Shown: positions 28,501 to 37,679, numbered from the stretch's first letter. The stretch is DNA of 39,792 nt from Desulfobulbaceae bacterium (GCA_019163335.1 JAFLKM010000066.1:1-39792), one strand, 5' to 3'. The notes: a model not told the origin generated them from the letters alone. Program-made: numbers and translations.

Positions 28501-29644
28501 CGCCTCAGGAACCGATAACGTCAAGTCCATCGCTAATCTGGCCATGCTTTGCGGCAAACTTGGAATGGCGGGCGGCGGAGTGAATCCCCTGCGCGGCCAG
28601 AACAATGTGCAGGGGGCCTGCGATATGGGGGCCTTGTTCAACACCCTGCCCGGGTATAGCGGGCTGAACAACAATTGCGCCTTTGAACGGTATGAAAAGA
28701 TGTGGGAGGTGAAGCTTCCCCGCCGTAAAGGCAAAGCTGCCACCGAGGTCTGGGATGCGATTCTCACGGATGATATCAAAGGTCTCTATATCGTAGGGGA
28801 GGACCCGGTCCTGGCCGATCCCAATGCCCTGCACGCGGTGGCGGCCCTGGAGAAACTCGATTTTCTCATCGTTCAGGATATCTTTCTTACCGATACCGCC
28901 AAGATGGCTGATATCGTCTTCCCTGCGGCCTGTTACGCCGAGAAAGACGGAACCTTTACCTGTACCGAACGTCGGGTGCAGAGGGTCCGTAAGGCCGTTG
29001 AGCCACCCGGTGAGGCCAAGGCCGACTGGCAGATCTTCTGCGAGCTGTCCTCCCGCATGGGCTATGAGATGGACTATGCCGATCCGGAAGAGATCTTTAA
29101 CGAAGTCACTCAGCTTATGCCCCAATATGCTGGGATTACCTATCAGCGTATCGACAAGGTTGGCCTGCAATGGCCGGTGCCAAGTCTTGATCATCCCGGG
29201 ACACCGGTGCTCCATGTGGGCAAGTTCACTCAGGGGAAGGGACTGTTTATTCCCGAGGATTACACCCCGCCCACCGAGCTGCCCGATGCTGAGTATCCCT
29301 TGATCCTGACCACCATCCGTGAGAGAGCGCAGTACAACTTTGGTTCGATGACCCGCAAGACCAAGGAGATAGAGGCATTGTGTCCCGAGGCCTTTGCCGA
29401 GATCAATCCAGAGGACGCAAAGCGTTACGGTATCGTTGATCTGGATGAAATCAAGGTTAGTTCGCGACGGGGATCGGTGCATTTGCGAACCCTTATTACC
29501 GATCGTTCGCAAGTGGGAACCATTGCCATTCCCTATCACTTTGCCGAAGTCCCGGTGAATAATCTGACCTTGAACAGCCTTGACCGGCTGTCACGCAGCC
29601 CGCAGTATAAAATCTGCGCCATCAAGGTCGAAAAAGTGACATAG
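25523..29644 (+). CDS. Selenocysteine formate dehydrogenase fused to GltD-like flavoprotein
   Basis: One 1,373-residue protein, read through TGA at 28010-28012 as Sec830. Order of parts: a 2Fe-2S domain (C36, C47, C50, C64); a GltD/NfnB-like region with Cys clusters (GDCKAPCNLTC, CPRFCETRC), FAD site VIGGGPSGLTAAHFL (about 196) and nucleotide site VIGGNNIAMEVA (about 329); two 4Fe-4S motifs (CIFCGRCERVC about 629, CVSCGKCVDNC about 668); then the molybdopterin formate dehydrogenase with CPYCGAGC (about 704), HCARLU-HAPTVA at the active site and the C-terminal pterin domain. It should interconvert formate and CO2 and exchange electrons with NAD(P)H and downstream HdrA. Translation stopping at 28012 would lose the active site. 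Ribosome binding site is weak. Confidence 0.92.
28010..28039 (+). promoter_or_regulatory. Sec UGA and SECIS-like hairpin in the fdh gene
   Basis: TGA at 28010-28012 sits in the family's Sec/Cys position (CARL-U-HAPTVA). Downstream GGCC (28027-28030) pairs with GGCC (28036-28039) around the loop AGTCT. The loop lies 19-23 bases after the TGA, the same place as the GGTCT loop in E. coli fdhF as I recall that sequence. Confidence 0.85.
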
Positions 29645-29820
29645 CGTCGAACCACTTACGTCACTGGAAAGAAACATTGCCAACGGCAACGCCAGAACTG
29701 CAGAAGGGTTCGTAAAAAAAGTTGAGCTGAACGTGTACGTTGTTATTCACCGAGCCCTTATCCCGTTAAGTTTATATTTGAGAAGTGCCCCTAACGATCT
29801 TTTTCAGGAGTTATATTATT

Positions 29821-32800
29821 ATGGGTAAAGCAATACATCAGAGGGAAGGGGCGGTAATGATCCTTGGCGGCGGTATTGCCGGGATTCAGGCCGCGCTTGA
29901 TCTGACTGAGCTTGGTTTTTACGTCTACCTGGTGGAAAAGGCGCCGGCGGTTGGCGGGGTTATGGCCCAGCTTGACAAGACCTTTCCGACCAATGACTGT
30001 GCGCTCTGAATCCTGGCACCAAAACTGGTAGAGGCCGGTCGGTCTCCCAATATTGAAATGCTCACCAATGCCGATTTGCTGGCATTGAATGGAACCCCAG
30101 GAAATTTCACCGCCACGGTTAATCTGCGGCCGCGCTATATCGATGCCGATGCCTGTACCGCCTGCGGACTCTGTACTCAGTACTGCCCGCGGCATCATGT
30201 GGATCCGTATAATGAAGGACTGGCCATTACCAGGCCCATTCACATCGATTATGCCCAAGCTGTGCCCGCTACCTATTATATCGACCCTTCCTCCTGTCTG
30301 TTTTTGCAGCATGGCACCTGTCAGATCTGCGTCCCGGTCTGTCAGAGCCACGCCATCAATTTCAACCAGAAGCCGGAAGAGCGTACCCTTAATGTCGGGG
30401 CAGTGATCCTTTCGCCCGGTTTCGGCAAGATTGATCCCAAGACCCTGGCCAGGTTCAGCTATGGCAAACATCCCGACGTGGTCACCGCCTTCGAGTTCGA
30501 GCGGATGACCACCGCTTCGGGGCCATTCCAGGGCGAGATCAAGTGTTTTTCCGATGGACGCCATCCTAAGCGGATAGCTTTTCTTCAGTGTGTCGGCTCT
30601 CGTGATATCGGCTGCAATAACGGCTACTGTTCTTCGGTTTGCTGCATGTATGCCATCAAAGAAGCACTGGTGACCAAGGAACATGATCCGGAAGTGGATA
30701 TTACCATCTACTACATGGATATCCGCACCCAGGGCAAAGATTTTGACGCTGCCCGTGACCGTGCTGAGGCCATCGGCATCAAGTTTGTCCGGGCCAAGGT
30801 GGCGGATGTGACCCCCTGGCAGAACCGTCTGCAGTTGACCTACGCCACTCTCGATGGTCAGCACAAATTTGAGCCTTTTGATCTGGTGGTGCTCTCTGTG
30901 GGTTTGGAGTCGCCTAAAGACGCTCGTAAGATTGCTGATATCACCAAAATTGATCTCAACAGGTATGACTTTTGTGCCACCGACAGCTTTAACCCGCTGC
31001 AGACCAGCCAGCCGGGGATTGTGGTAGCCGGGGCCTTTCAAGGCCCCAAGGATATCCCGGAATCAGTGACGCAGTCTTCGGCAGCCGCTTCCCTGACGGC
31101 CGCTTCGATGAAATCGGCGCGGGGCAAAGGGGTGGAGGTCATCAGCTATCCTGATGAGCAGAAGGTTGGTGCCACGGAAGAACCCCGCATCGGGGTCTTT
31201 GTCTGCCATTGCGGCATCAATATCAGCTCGGTGGTGGATGTGGCCCAGGTGGCCAAGTACGCCGGGGACATGAAGAATGTCAGCTATTTTACCGAAAACC
31301 TCTACTCCTGTTCCCAGGATGCGCAGGAGGTTATCAAGAAGAAGATCAAAGAGCATAATCTGAACCGGGTGGTGATTGCCGCCTGTTCGCCGCGTACCCA
31401 TGAGCCCCTGTTTCAGGAGACCTTGCGAGATGCCGGACTGAACCGCAACCTCTTTGAGATGGTCAATATCCGTGATCAGTGTTCCTGGGTGCATGCCGGT
31501 GAACCGGAGCTTGCCACCATCAAGTCCAAGGATCTGGTGCGCATGGCCGTTTGCAAGGCCCGGCACATTCAGCCCCTGCCCGAGCAGACGGTGCCGGTAA
31601 CGTCGAAGGCCCTGGTTATCGGGGCAGGAGTGGCGGGTATGACCGCCGCCCTGAACCTTGCCGATCAAGGGTTTGACTCGGTGCTCATTGAAAAGAGCGA
31701 CAGCATCGGCGGCAATCTGCGCCACCTCCATCATACCCTGGCAGGCGATGCAGTGCAGGCTCATTTGCAGAATCTGGTTGCGAAGGTGCGGGCATCCAAG
31801 CACATTGAGCTTGTCTGCAATGCTGAACTAGCCCAGACTGCCGGGTTTATCGGTAACTTTTCCTCGGTGATCGCAAGCGGCAAGGGGGCGGACAAGGTTG
31901 AGCAGACGGTGGATCATGGGGTGATTATTGTTGCCACCGGCGGTCGCGAGCATCGACCTGAGAAGTATCTGCTTGGAAAATCAAAGAAAGTAGTCACCCA
32001 GCAGGAACTGGAAAAACAGCTGGCCGGCAAGGGAAAGAACCGGGCACCCGGCTCGGTGCTGATGATCCAGTGCGCCGGGTCGCGAGGTGATGACCTCCAG
32101 TACTGTTCCAAGGTCTGCTGCAATCATGCCCTGAAAAATATCCTGAAGATCAAGGAGTTGAACCCTCAGTCCCAGATTATTGTCCTTTATCGGGATATGC
32201 GTGCCTATGGCTTTGCTGAGGACGCGTATCTCGAGGCCCGCAAGATGGGGGTGGTCTTTATCCCCTATGAGGTCGATCGCAAGCCGGAGGTGACGGAGAA
32301 AGGGGCAAAGGTGCAGGTTCGATTCTTTGATTCGATCATGCAGGAAGAGGTGATCATGAGTCCGGATCTGGTCGCCCTTTCGGTGGGCATTGTGCCGGAT
32401 GATACCGATACTCTGTCCAAGCTGTTGAAGCTGCCGGTGACGGCCAACAGCTTCTTCCTTGAGGCCCATGTTAAATTACGTCCGGTGGAGATGGCGGTTT
32501 CCGGTGTCTATGTGTGCGGACTGGCCCATGGGCCCAAACCAGTGGATGAGACCATCGTTCAGGCCCAGGCTGCTGCGGCCAAGGCGGCAATTCCACTGGT
32601 CAAGGGCTATGTAAAGGTAGATCCCATTGTTTCAAGCGTCGAGCAGGACAAATGCATCGGCTGCGGACTGTGTGTCAGCCTCTGTCCCTATGGCGCCATT
32701 GTTATGCAGAAGGTGGATGGCAAACGCAAGGCTGAGACCATCTCTGCCTCGTGCAAGGCCTGCGGGATATGCGCTGCCCATTGCCCAACCTTTGCCATTT

Positions 32801-32880
32801 CCATGGGCGGGTTCACCAATGAGCAGATCAACTCGCAGATCGAGGCCTTTGGTGACAGAGCTCAGGTGACGGCGGTCTGA
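29821..32880 (+). CDS. hdrA: Double-length HdrA flavoprotein with selenocysteine
   Basis: A 1,019-residue HdrA-family protein read through TGA at 30007-30009 as Sec63 ([18 protein letters not shown]), where other HdrA proteins have a cluster Cys. The first unit has an FAD motif [13 protein letters not shown], 4Fe-4S motifs ([11 protein letters not shown] from C112, CQICVPVC) and the [10 protein letters not shown]...YCSSVCC signature. A second unit begins CHCGINIS (about 462), has its own FAD motif [15 protein letters not shown] (about 600) and [18 protein letters not shown], and ends with two 4Fe-4S motifs (from C945). HdrA is the flavin-bifurcating subunit of heterodisulfide-reductase-like complexes. 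Start at 29821 follows CAGGAG. HdrB and HdrC are absent nearby, so partners are probably the preceding FDH and following MvhD. Confidence 0.92.
30007..30046 (+). promoter_or_regulatory. Sec UGA and SECIS-like hairpin in hdrA
   Basis: TGA at 30007-30009 is followed by GAGGCC (30031-30036) pairing with GGTCTC (30041-30046), six pairs with one G-T, closing a GGTC loop at +28 to +31. Distance and loop G fit bacterial SECIS elements. The 54 codons after the TGA continue conserved HdrA sequence. Confidence 0.85.
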
Positions 32881-33017
32881 GAGTAGATGTACGGAGTCTA
32901 AGAGACCTCTTGCGTCTGTAAGTGCTCTTATTCATGTAAATTATGTAAATGTTTTACAAGTCATTCCTGCTGTCAGTGTATAGCGGGTGAATTATATATT
33001 TTTAAGGAGAACGGTGT

Positions 33018-33620
33018 ATGTCCGACCAGCAATTTAATCCAAAAATTCTTGGCTTTTTATGCAACTGGTGCTGTTACGCGGCGGCAGATGCAGCCGGTAT
33101 TTCACGATTTCAATATCCGCCGAGTATGCGGACGGTGCGGGTAATGTGTACCGGACGGATTGATCCGGCCTTTGTTTTGCGTGGCCTGGCTGAAGGGGCG
33201 GATGGTATTTTCAGCGGCGGCTGACAACTTGGCGAATGTCATTACCAGGTTGGTAATTATGACGCAATGGGAGTGGATGCCCTGGTGAAAAGGGTCTTAA
33301 AGGATGTCGGTATCCGCGAGGAACGCTATACCCTGCAATGGGCATCAGCAGCAGAGGCCCCGCGTTTTGTCCAGTTGATCACCCGCTTTACCGAGCAGAT
33401 CAGGGAGCTTGGCCCCATCGGTCAGGCCGAAGGGCTGTCAAAGGAAGAATTAGTCGCCAGGATTGACAAGGCGCTGGCTGCGGTCTCCGATCAAAAGGTC
33501 CGGATCGCCTTTGGCAGCGCCACCAAGGCAGTGCGCAAGGATGCCATCTGGACCAATGAGCATATCGGTGAAATAGTGAATGAAAAAATGGAGAAGTCTC
33601 TGGCCGCAGCCCTTGGCTGA
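33018..33620 (+). CDS. mvhD: MvhD-like iron-sulfur subunit with selenocysteine
   Basis: A 200-residue protein of the MvhD family (2Fe-2S electron-transfer subunit that docks on HdrA), read through TGA at 33222-33224 as Sec69. Family motifs are FLCNWCCYAAADAAG (C15, C18, C19), RVMCTGRIDPAFVLRGLAEGADG (C44) and SGGU-QLGECHYQVGNY, where Sec69 replaces the first Cys of the usual GCHxGDCHY motif. In hydrogenotrophic methanogens MvhD brings electrons from hydrogenase to HdrA. No hydrogenase is here, so FDH is the likely donor or acceptor. A TAAGGAG site precedes the ATG. It ends the operon 30 bp before a strong terminator. Confidence 0.92.
33222..33257 (+). promoter_or_regulatory. Sec UGA and SECIS-like hairpin in mvhD
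   Basis: TGA at 33222-33224 is followed by a perfect 6-bp stem ATTACC (33241-33246) with GGTAAT (33252-33257) and the loop AGGTT at +23 to +27. Position and loop G's match bacterial SECIS form. Confidence 0.88.
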
Positions 33621-33649
33621 GAGTTTGTTGAACGGATATTGGGAATGCG

Positions 33650-33686
33650 AAAGGCCCTGTTTCATTCAAGAAGCAGGGCCTTTTTT
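33650..33686 (+). terminator. Rho-independent terminator after mvhD
   Basis: AAAGGCCCTG (33650-33659) pairs with CAGGGCCTTT (33674-33683) around a 14-base loop, followed by further T's to 33686. It ends the plus-strand operon. The minus-strand gene that runs into it ends in its loop at 33666, so it may work for both strands. Confidence 0.9.
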
Positions 33687-33944
33687 ATGTTGGCATCTTT
33701 TTATCTCTTCAATCCCAAGATACACACAAAAGAATGCCATCAAGAGAATAAAGCCAATTACCGTCCACTTGCCGCCAAAATCATAGGCCATGGCGACGAT
33801 CCAATTAATGTTACGAGTGCCACCTGTTGCCTCAAAGTCGGTGAAATAGTGATGCGAATAACCAGCTAAGGCAAGCAAGAGTAGAGAAATAAAAAAATAC
33901 CACCAAGGTGGGTCTCTTTTATCGTATGGATTTACAGGACTCAT
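33666..33944 (-). CDS. Small two-helix membrane protein, unknown
   Basis: A 92-residue protein (ATG at 33944; a TTG at 33950 is also possible). It has two hydrophobic segments, WWYFFISLLLLALAGY and VIGFILLMAFFCVYLG, separated by a polar loop, and a basic end KRCQHKKGPAS. I recognise no family. No good ribosome binding site is visible. The last codons fall inside the terminator stem of the opposite operon. The membrane pattern and the clean run from the next gene make it more likely real than chance. Confidence 0.5.
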   Translation of the reverse strand: MSPVNPYDKRDPPWWYFFISLLLLALAGYSHHYFTDFEATGGTRNINWIVAMAYDFGGKWTVIGFILLMAFFCVYLGIEEIKRCQHKKGPAS

Positions 33945-33974
33945 GAACAATTTTTATGGTTGATGGCTTCAATG

Positions 33975-34451
33975 TTATTTTTTAAAAAGCTTTGAAAACC
34001 AGTTGGTACCTGGCGGTTCTGACATTGATTGTATGTACTCATTGCCAAGTGTTCCCATCTTTTTCAAAGAGTCATGTGACGACTCCAGTGTTTCTGTAAT
34101 TGATATGAATAACAATCCCACGTGGATTTTTCCCAGATTTCCCCTGAGTGGCGCTGCCATTTCATAAAGTTCTTGCCATAGATCTTTTTGCACCAGAAAC
34201 GTTTTAGCAACTAACTCTTGAGTCGTTTGCGAGGCGTGTTGTTTGGAAGCGGTTCGGATCTGGTCGATGGTCGAGTGAGCCCCATTTATCATCACACAAA
34301 CATGTTGATGCATGTCCGCGACATGCTGGTGGAGCTCATCGGGCGGGCTAAACATGGGAAGATCATTCTTGATGGTGGTTGCCAATTTCGATATTTCTTG
34401 ACTGAAATGATCCAGGTTTGAAAGATATTTTTCAAGTTTATAGTTTGTCAT
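33975..34451 (-). CDS. Hypothetical helical protein
   Basis: About 158 residues from an ATG at 34451 (GGAG about 13 bases upstream; the frame stays open to 34475). The sequence is mostly helical and polar, with heptad-like stretches (LDHFSQEISKLATTIKNDL, HQHVADMHQHVCVMI). It has no signal peptide or membrane segment and ends in a short basic tail, NWFSKLFKK. I cannot assign a family. It lies 30 bp upstream of the small membrane protein on the same strand, so the two may form a pair. Confidence 0.5.
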   Translation of the reverse strand: MTNYKLEKYLSNLDHFSQEISKLATTIKNDLPMFSPPDELHQHVADMHQHVCVMINGAHSTIDQIRTASKQHASQTTQELVAKTFLVQKDLWQELYEMAAPLRGNLGKIHVGLLFISITETLESSHDSLKKMGTLGNEYIQSMSEPPGTNWFSKLFKK

Positions 34452-34591
34452 ACCACTTGCTCCGACGCTGCCCAACGATCAGGTTCAGGCACGGTTGTAA
34501 GCCGTTGCATGTATCCGGCTTGTTCTGAAAATCTTTTTCATGATCCCGTCCTGTTCCAGGTTGAGTCTGCAGGAGAGATGACGATACCCAC

Positions 34592-35044
34592 TCACAGCTG
34601 CTCAATAACGGTTATTGGCGTATCGATAACACCGGCATAGAAGACGATAATCTCAGCCGGAACCTTTCCCTGGTTAATGCCATAGTGTAACGTGTTCACC
34701 ACCTCGACGATAGGATCTCCTGCTTTGAGCTCCAGCGTTTTTCCGTCTGTCGTCATGACCGTGAGCTCCCCGCTTATCAGCACACCGGCATTTATCACCG
34801 GATGACTATGAATATCGAGCTGGGCTCCCGCAGGTATGCTAATTCGTAGAATAGTGATCTCGGGCTGACCTTGAGGATACGCTGGCAAAAACTTTCCATC
34901 CCAGCTTTTACTGTTTTTTACAAGTTGCTTGACGGCTGGAGATGCCTTTGTCACCTCCGGACTGCTCCAAGCCATAGTGCCGCCGGGTTGGAGGAGAAAA
35001 AAAACGGAAAGGACTACGATGATTCGAATGGTTTGTTTTAGCAT
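34592..35044 (-). CDS. Exported single-domain cupin protein
   Basis: A 150-residue protein with a signal peptide ([20 protein letters not shown] then a TMAWS-like cleavage region), so probably periplasmic. The cupin core shows the metal-site motif [21 protein letters not shown] and the second motif region with [17 protein letters not shown]. Several upstream Met codons (35083, 35056, 35053) are possible starts; I chose 35044 because it gives a standard signal peptide. Cupins are too diverse to name a substrate. It stands alone between a hypothetical gene and the MITE-like element. Confidence 0.75.
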   Translation of the reverse strand: MLKQTIRIIVVLSVFFLLQPGGTMAWSSPEVTKASPAVKQLVKNSKSWDGKFLPAYPQGQPEITILRISIPAGAQLDIHSHPVINAGVLISGELTVMTTDGKTLELKAGDPIVEVVNTLHYGINQGKVPAEIIVFYAGVIDTPITVIEQL

Positions 35045-35176
35045 AGAATCCATCATTCTTGTTAGATTTGTATTTTGGTACACATCGCGCGATACCGAAC
35101 ATTGGGAATAAACGACTGGCCGGATGAACTGCCCTTGGCAAAACGCGCGTAATCCCGACTGGTTATTGACTGGTTA

Positions 35177-35302
35177 TTCTAAGTCGCATTCAAACCAATA
35201 CTTTCGTCGACTGCACTGCGCGGCTCCTCACCGTACTTGTTTTTTACTGCTTCGTCGCCGCTCGTTTTGTCTTCTCGGTCTTGAATTGAATGCAACTTAG
35301 AA
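35177..35302. mobile_element. MITE-like element, 17-bp TIRs
   Basis: TTCTAAGTCGCATTCAA (35177-35193) and its inverted copy TTGAATGCAACTTAGAA (35286-35302) differ at one base. TTA flanks both ends, fitting a 3-bp target duplication. The 126-bp element has no coding potential and lies in the 268-bp spacer between yhcH and the cupin gene. The size and ends suggest a non-autonomous element, though no second copy is in the window. Confidence 0.6.
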
Positions 35303-35312
35303 TTAACACTGC

Positions 35313-35762
35313 TTAAACTGCCGCGATCTTGACCACGACCTTGTGAATCTGCCCTGACGAGATCATCGGCATGTGCGCATCTTCAGGGAAGAAGATCGCA
35401 AACTCTCCGCTTTCGATGGAGAGCCATGTGTTTGGAGGGTCCGCGAAGAACTGTAAGTCAGATTCAGGATCGTATGCCCCGGATGGCTGTGTGCATAATG
35501 ATTTTGGCTTCCAGCCTATATCATCGGTGCCTGACAAAATCAACTGGATATCAATGTATTTCTCATGCGTTTCGAGGCGGGTGTCCTCTTTTTTGATCCC
35601 AAAGTCCTTGGATACCATGGCATAGACGCGTTCCCCGTCTATCTCATATCTTCCCACCGGCAGCCCCTGCAACTCCGGACGCTGGAGAAACTCAACGGCC
35701 TTTGCAAATCCCTTGTTCATGACCAGATAGCGGTGTGCATTCTCTAGTATATCCAAAATCAT
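35313..35762 (-). CDS. YhcH/YjgK/YiaL family protein
   Basis: A 149-residue protein with the family pattern: YEIDGERVYAMVSKD, THEKYIDIQLILSGTDDIGW and a late FFPEDAHMPMI...GQIHKVVVKI, which provides the His and Glu residues of the cupin-like metal pocket. Family members are tied to sugar and sialic acid use (for example the EbgC-like beta-galactosidase helper), but no sugar genes are near, so the substrate is open. The ATG is at 35762. It is separated from the AOR gene by a spacer with a long inverted repeat. Confidence 0.85.
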   Translation of the reverse strand: MILDILENAHRYLVMNKGFAKAVEFLQRPELQGLPVGRYEIDGERVYAMVSKDFGIKKEDTRLETHEKYIDIQLILSGTDDIGWKPKSLCTQPSGAYDPESDLQFFADPPNTWLSIESGEFAIFFPEDAHMPMISSGQIHKVVVKIAAV

Positions 35763-35807
35763 GTTGATTCCTATTGATGAAATATATCCTAACCCCGATG
35801 AACGGGA

Positions 35808-35867
35808 TTAGTGCCTTACAGATTATTTTCTTGTTTTTTTACAAGAAAATAATCTGTAAGGCACTAA
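35808..35867. repeat. 27-bp perfect inverted repeat with T6 loop
   Basis: Bases 35808-35834 are the exact reverse complement of 35841-35867, with the loop TTTTTT. With a two-base bulge the pairing extends by a few more bases (GGATT/AATCC). It is AT-rich and lies between the AOR gene end and yhcH start. It could act as a transcript end for the AOR operon or be a palindromic mobile scrap. There is no T-run beyond the stem on the minus strand. Confidence 0.85.
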
Positions 35868-35939
35868 AATCCTGGCGGCCAAAGATGAACATCAAGGTCG
35901 CGGCAGATACGGCCCTTACATGGAGTGAGCGGGGCCCTT

Positions 35940-37679
35940 TCAAATACCGGCAAGTGTAAGAATTGCCTGGCCATAGTCAGTTTGCAGAGACTGGAGATAC
36001 TGTGGATCAATGGGGCCTTTCCAGGTGGTGATCTCGCGGAACCGTTTGGGGATGGTTATTGATTCAGGATGGAAACCACTGTCGATGCGAGTCTTCCAGC
36101 GGATCTTCTGAATATTCCTGCCGCACTCGGGTATGGTGGCGGCCAGTTTCTCATAACCGAGCGATTGCAGGCATTCCGACAGGAGTGCATCGGTGTAGAC
36201 ATTTCGAGCAAAAAGACAGGCAACCATGGACGTCATAAAGGCACGTGACGCCTCATCCCGGAGAAGAAACTCCACCGCGGCATTTACGTCTTTGTCTGCA
36301 TGCTGTTGATCGTACGAATAACCGCCACTATCCAGATGTGAGTGACGGAATCCGAGCGCTTGTGCTGCGAAAAATACCTCGCCGGTGGCATAACCGGCCA
36401 TTTCCTGGCCGAGTACGCAGGCAAAATCTTTTCCACCATATACCTCGGCTGCCTTGAGGGTACCTTGGCCGAGAAGTCGGTAGAAGGCATTCGCTCCGGT
36501 GCCAAAGGCGTTGGCAGCCCGCTGGTAACCGGCGGAATCACCGAAGGTCAGCGGCGTCAAAGTCTCTTGAACAGAAATAAGGCCCTTTTCAGTCGCTTCG
36601 GTAGCCCAGGCAAGGGCCACTCCGGCTGACATGGCATCCATGCCGGTTTTCTCGAACAGGTCAAGGAGGGTGAGCACCGCAGACCGGTCCGTCACTCCCA
36701 ACATGGTTCCCAGCGAAAAGATCGTTTCATAGTCATAGCTGACCTGCCGGTAAAGGTATCTATGACTGTCCATGAATTTTTCCCGCACAAATCCGACGTG
36801 AATACAACCCACTGGGCAACCGGAGCAGGCTGAGTTGTGAAGCAGGGCTTCATCGGCGAACCGTTCTCCGGAGATGCGGTCAACTGCCTCGTCGGCCGTT
36901 GCCTGAAGGTTGCGCCACGGCAGAGATTGAAGGTCGTTGAGTGTCTTGAGATTAGCCGGGGTGCCGAGGTCGTGGTATTTCTTCATCATCCCGCTGGCCG
37001 TGACTTGACTGTGCACTTCGGCAAATAATTTTGCATAGCGGTTCCCTTTAGGCAACGGCAAGATGGCGTCACCATGGAGGATAATGGCTTTGAGATTTTT
37101 CACTCCCATTGCCGCGCCGCCTCCCAGTCGTCCAAAATGGCGATAGGTGTCAACATTGATACCCGCTATGGCTGCACCGTTCTCTCCCGCTTGTCCAATG
37201 CGTAAGATAGATCGGTGTCCGGAGCCTTTACTCATGCGCCTTATGAGCTTGCCGGTTTCAAGCACGTCCTGACCCCAGAGGAAACCGCCATCCCTGGCCT
37301 GGAAATGAGTGCTGCTCACTTCGAAAAAACAAGGAGTTGGCGATCGGCCAATCAGTACCAGAGCGTCGAGGCCGGTCAGGCGAAGCGCCATCGTGCTACG
37401 GCCTCCACCGTGGCTTTCGGTGTATTGATTATGGTAGGGAGATTTGAAGGAACAGATCGTCTTGCTCATCAAAGGGAAGTAACCAGAGAGCGGGCCTATG
37501 GCAAAAATGAGAGGCTGACCGGGAGAATCCCAAGGGGCATTCGGTTGCCCGTATTGATTGAACAGCAGGGCCGCCAGGCCGCTGCCGCCGGCTACCTGGT
37601 CGCGGCCTTCCACCTGGGTGTACTCCCCTTTTCCGGTGGTCAGGTCAAAGACTAAAACCTTGAAGTGATCCCTGTTCAC
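35940..37679 (-). CDS. Aldehyde:ferredoxin oxidoreductase family protein
   Basis: The 579-residue protein has the layout of tungsten AORs, which interconvert aldehydes or acids using ferredoxin. Visible parts are the N-terminal pterin domain (GGSGLAALLFNQYG, YTESHGGGRSTMALRLTGLDALVLIG, GRLGGGAAMGVKNLKAI), the 4Fe-4S ligands CSGCPVGC (near residue 285) and a probable fourth ligand in VACLFARNVYTD. The segment that usually reads YATS-RGACHLR is divergent here (GFRHSHLDSGGYSYDQ), pointing to a less common subfamily with an unknown substrate. The GTG start overlaps the stop of the ferredoxin gene by four bases, so translation is coupled. Confidence 0.88.
   Translation of the reverse strand: MNRDHFKVLVFDLTTGKGEYTQVEGRDQVAGGSGLAALLFNQYGQPNAPWDSPGQPLIFAIGPLSGYFPLMSKTICSFKSPYHNQYTESHGGGRSTMALRLTGLDALVLIGRSPTPCFFEVSSTHFQARDGGFLWGQDVLETGKLIRRMSKGSGHRSILRIGQAGENGAAIAGINVDTYRHFGRLGGGAAMGVKNLKAIILHGDAILPLPKGNRYAKLFAEVHSQVTASGMMKKYHDLGTPANLKTLNDLQSLPWRNLQATADEAVDRISGERFADEALLHNSACSGCPVGCIHVGFVREKFMDSHRYLYRQVSYDYETIFSLGTMLGVTDRSAVLTLLDLFEKTGMDAMSAGVALAWATEATEKGLISVQETLTPLTFGDSAGYQRAANAFGTGANAFYRLLGQGTLKAAEVYGGKDFACVLGQEMAGYATGEVFFAAQALGFRHSHLDSGGYSYDQQHADKDVNAAVEFLLRDEASRAFMTSMVACLFARNVYTDALLSECLQSLGYEKLAATIPECGRNIQKIRWKTRIDSGFHPESITIPKRFREITTWKGPIDPQYLQSLQTDYGQAILTLAGI

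Noticed and set aside
28505-29539. 344-codon open frame on the minus strand
   Set aside because: Antisense to the FDH gene, no recognisable protein features.
28025-29644. Separate 539-codon gene for a molybdopterin oxidoreductase
   Set aside because: It is the C-terminal part of the FDH after the Sec codon. It lacks a start site of its own and begins in the middle of the active-site domain.
29791-31041. 416-codon open frame on the minus strand
   Set aside because: Antisense to hdrA, no motif or ribosome binding site.
30058-32880. Separate HdrA gene starting at 30058
   Set aside because: The conserved N-terminal FAD region lies before the TGA in the same frame, and a SECIS-like hairpin follows the TGA.
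33267-33620. Separate small gene after the TGA in mvhD
   Set aside because: It is the second half of MvhD; the ECHYQVGNY motif lies between the TGA and this ATG in frame.
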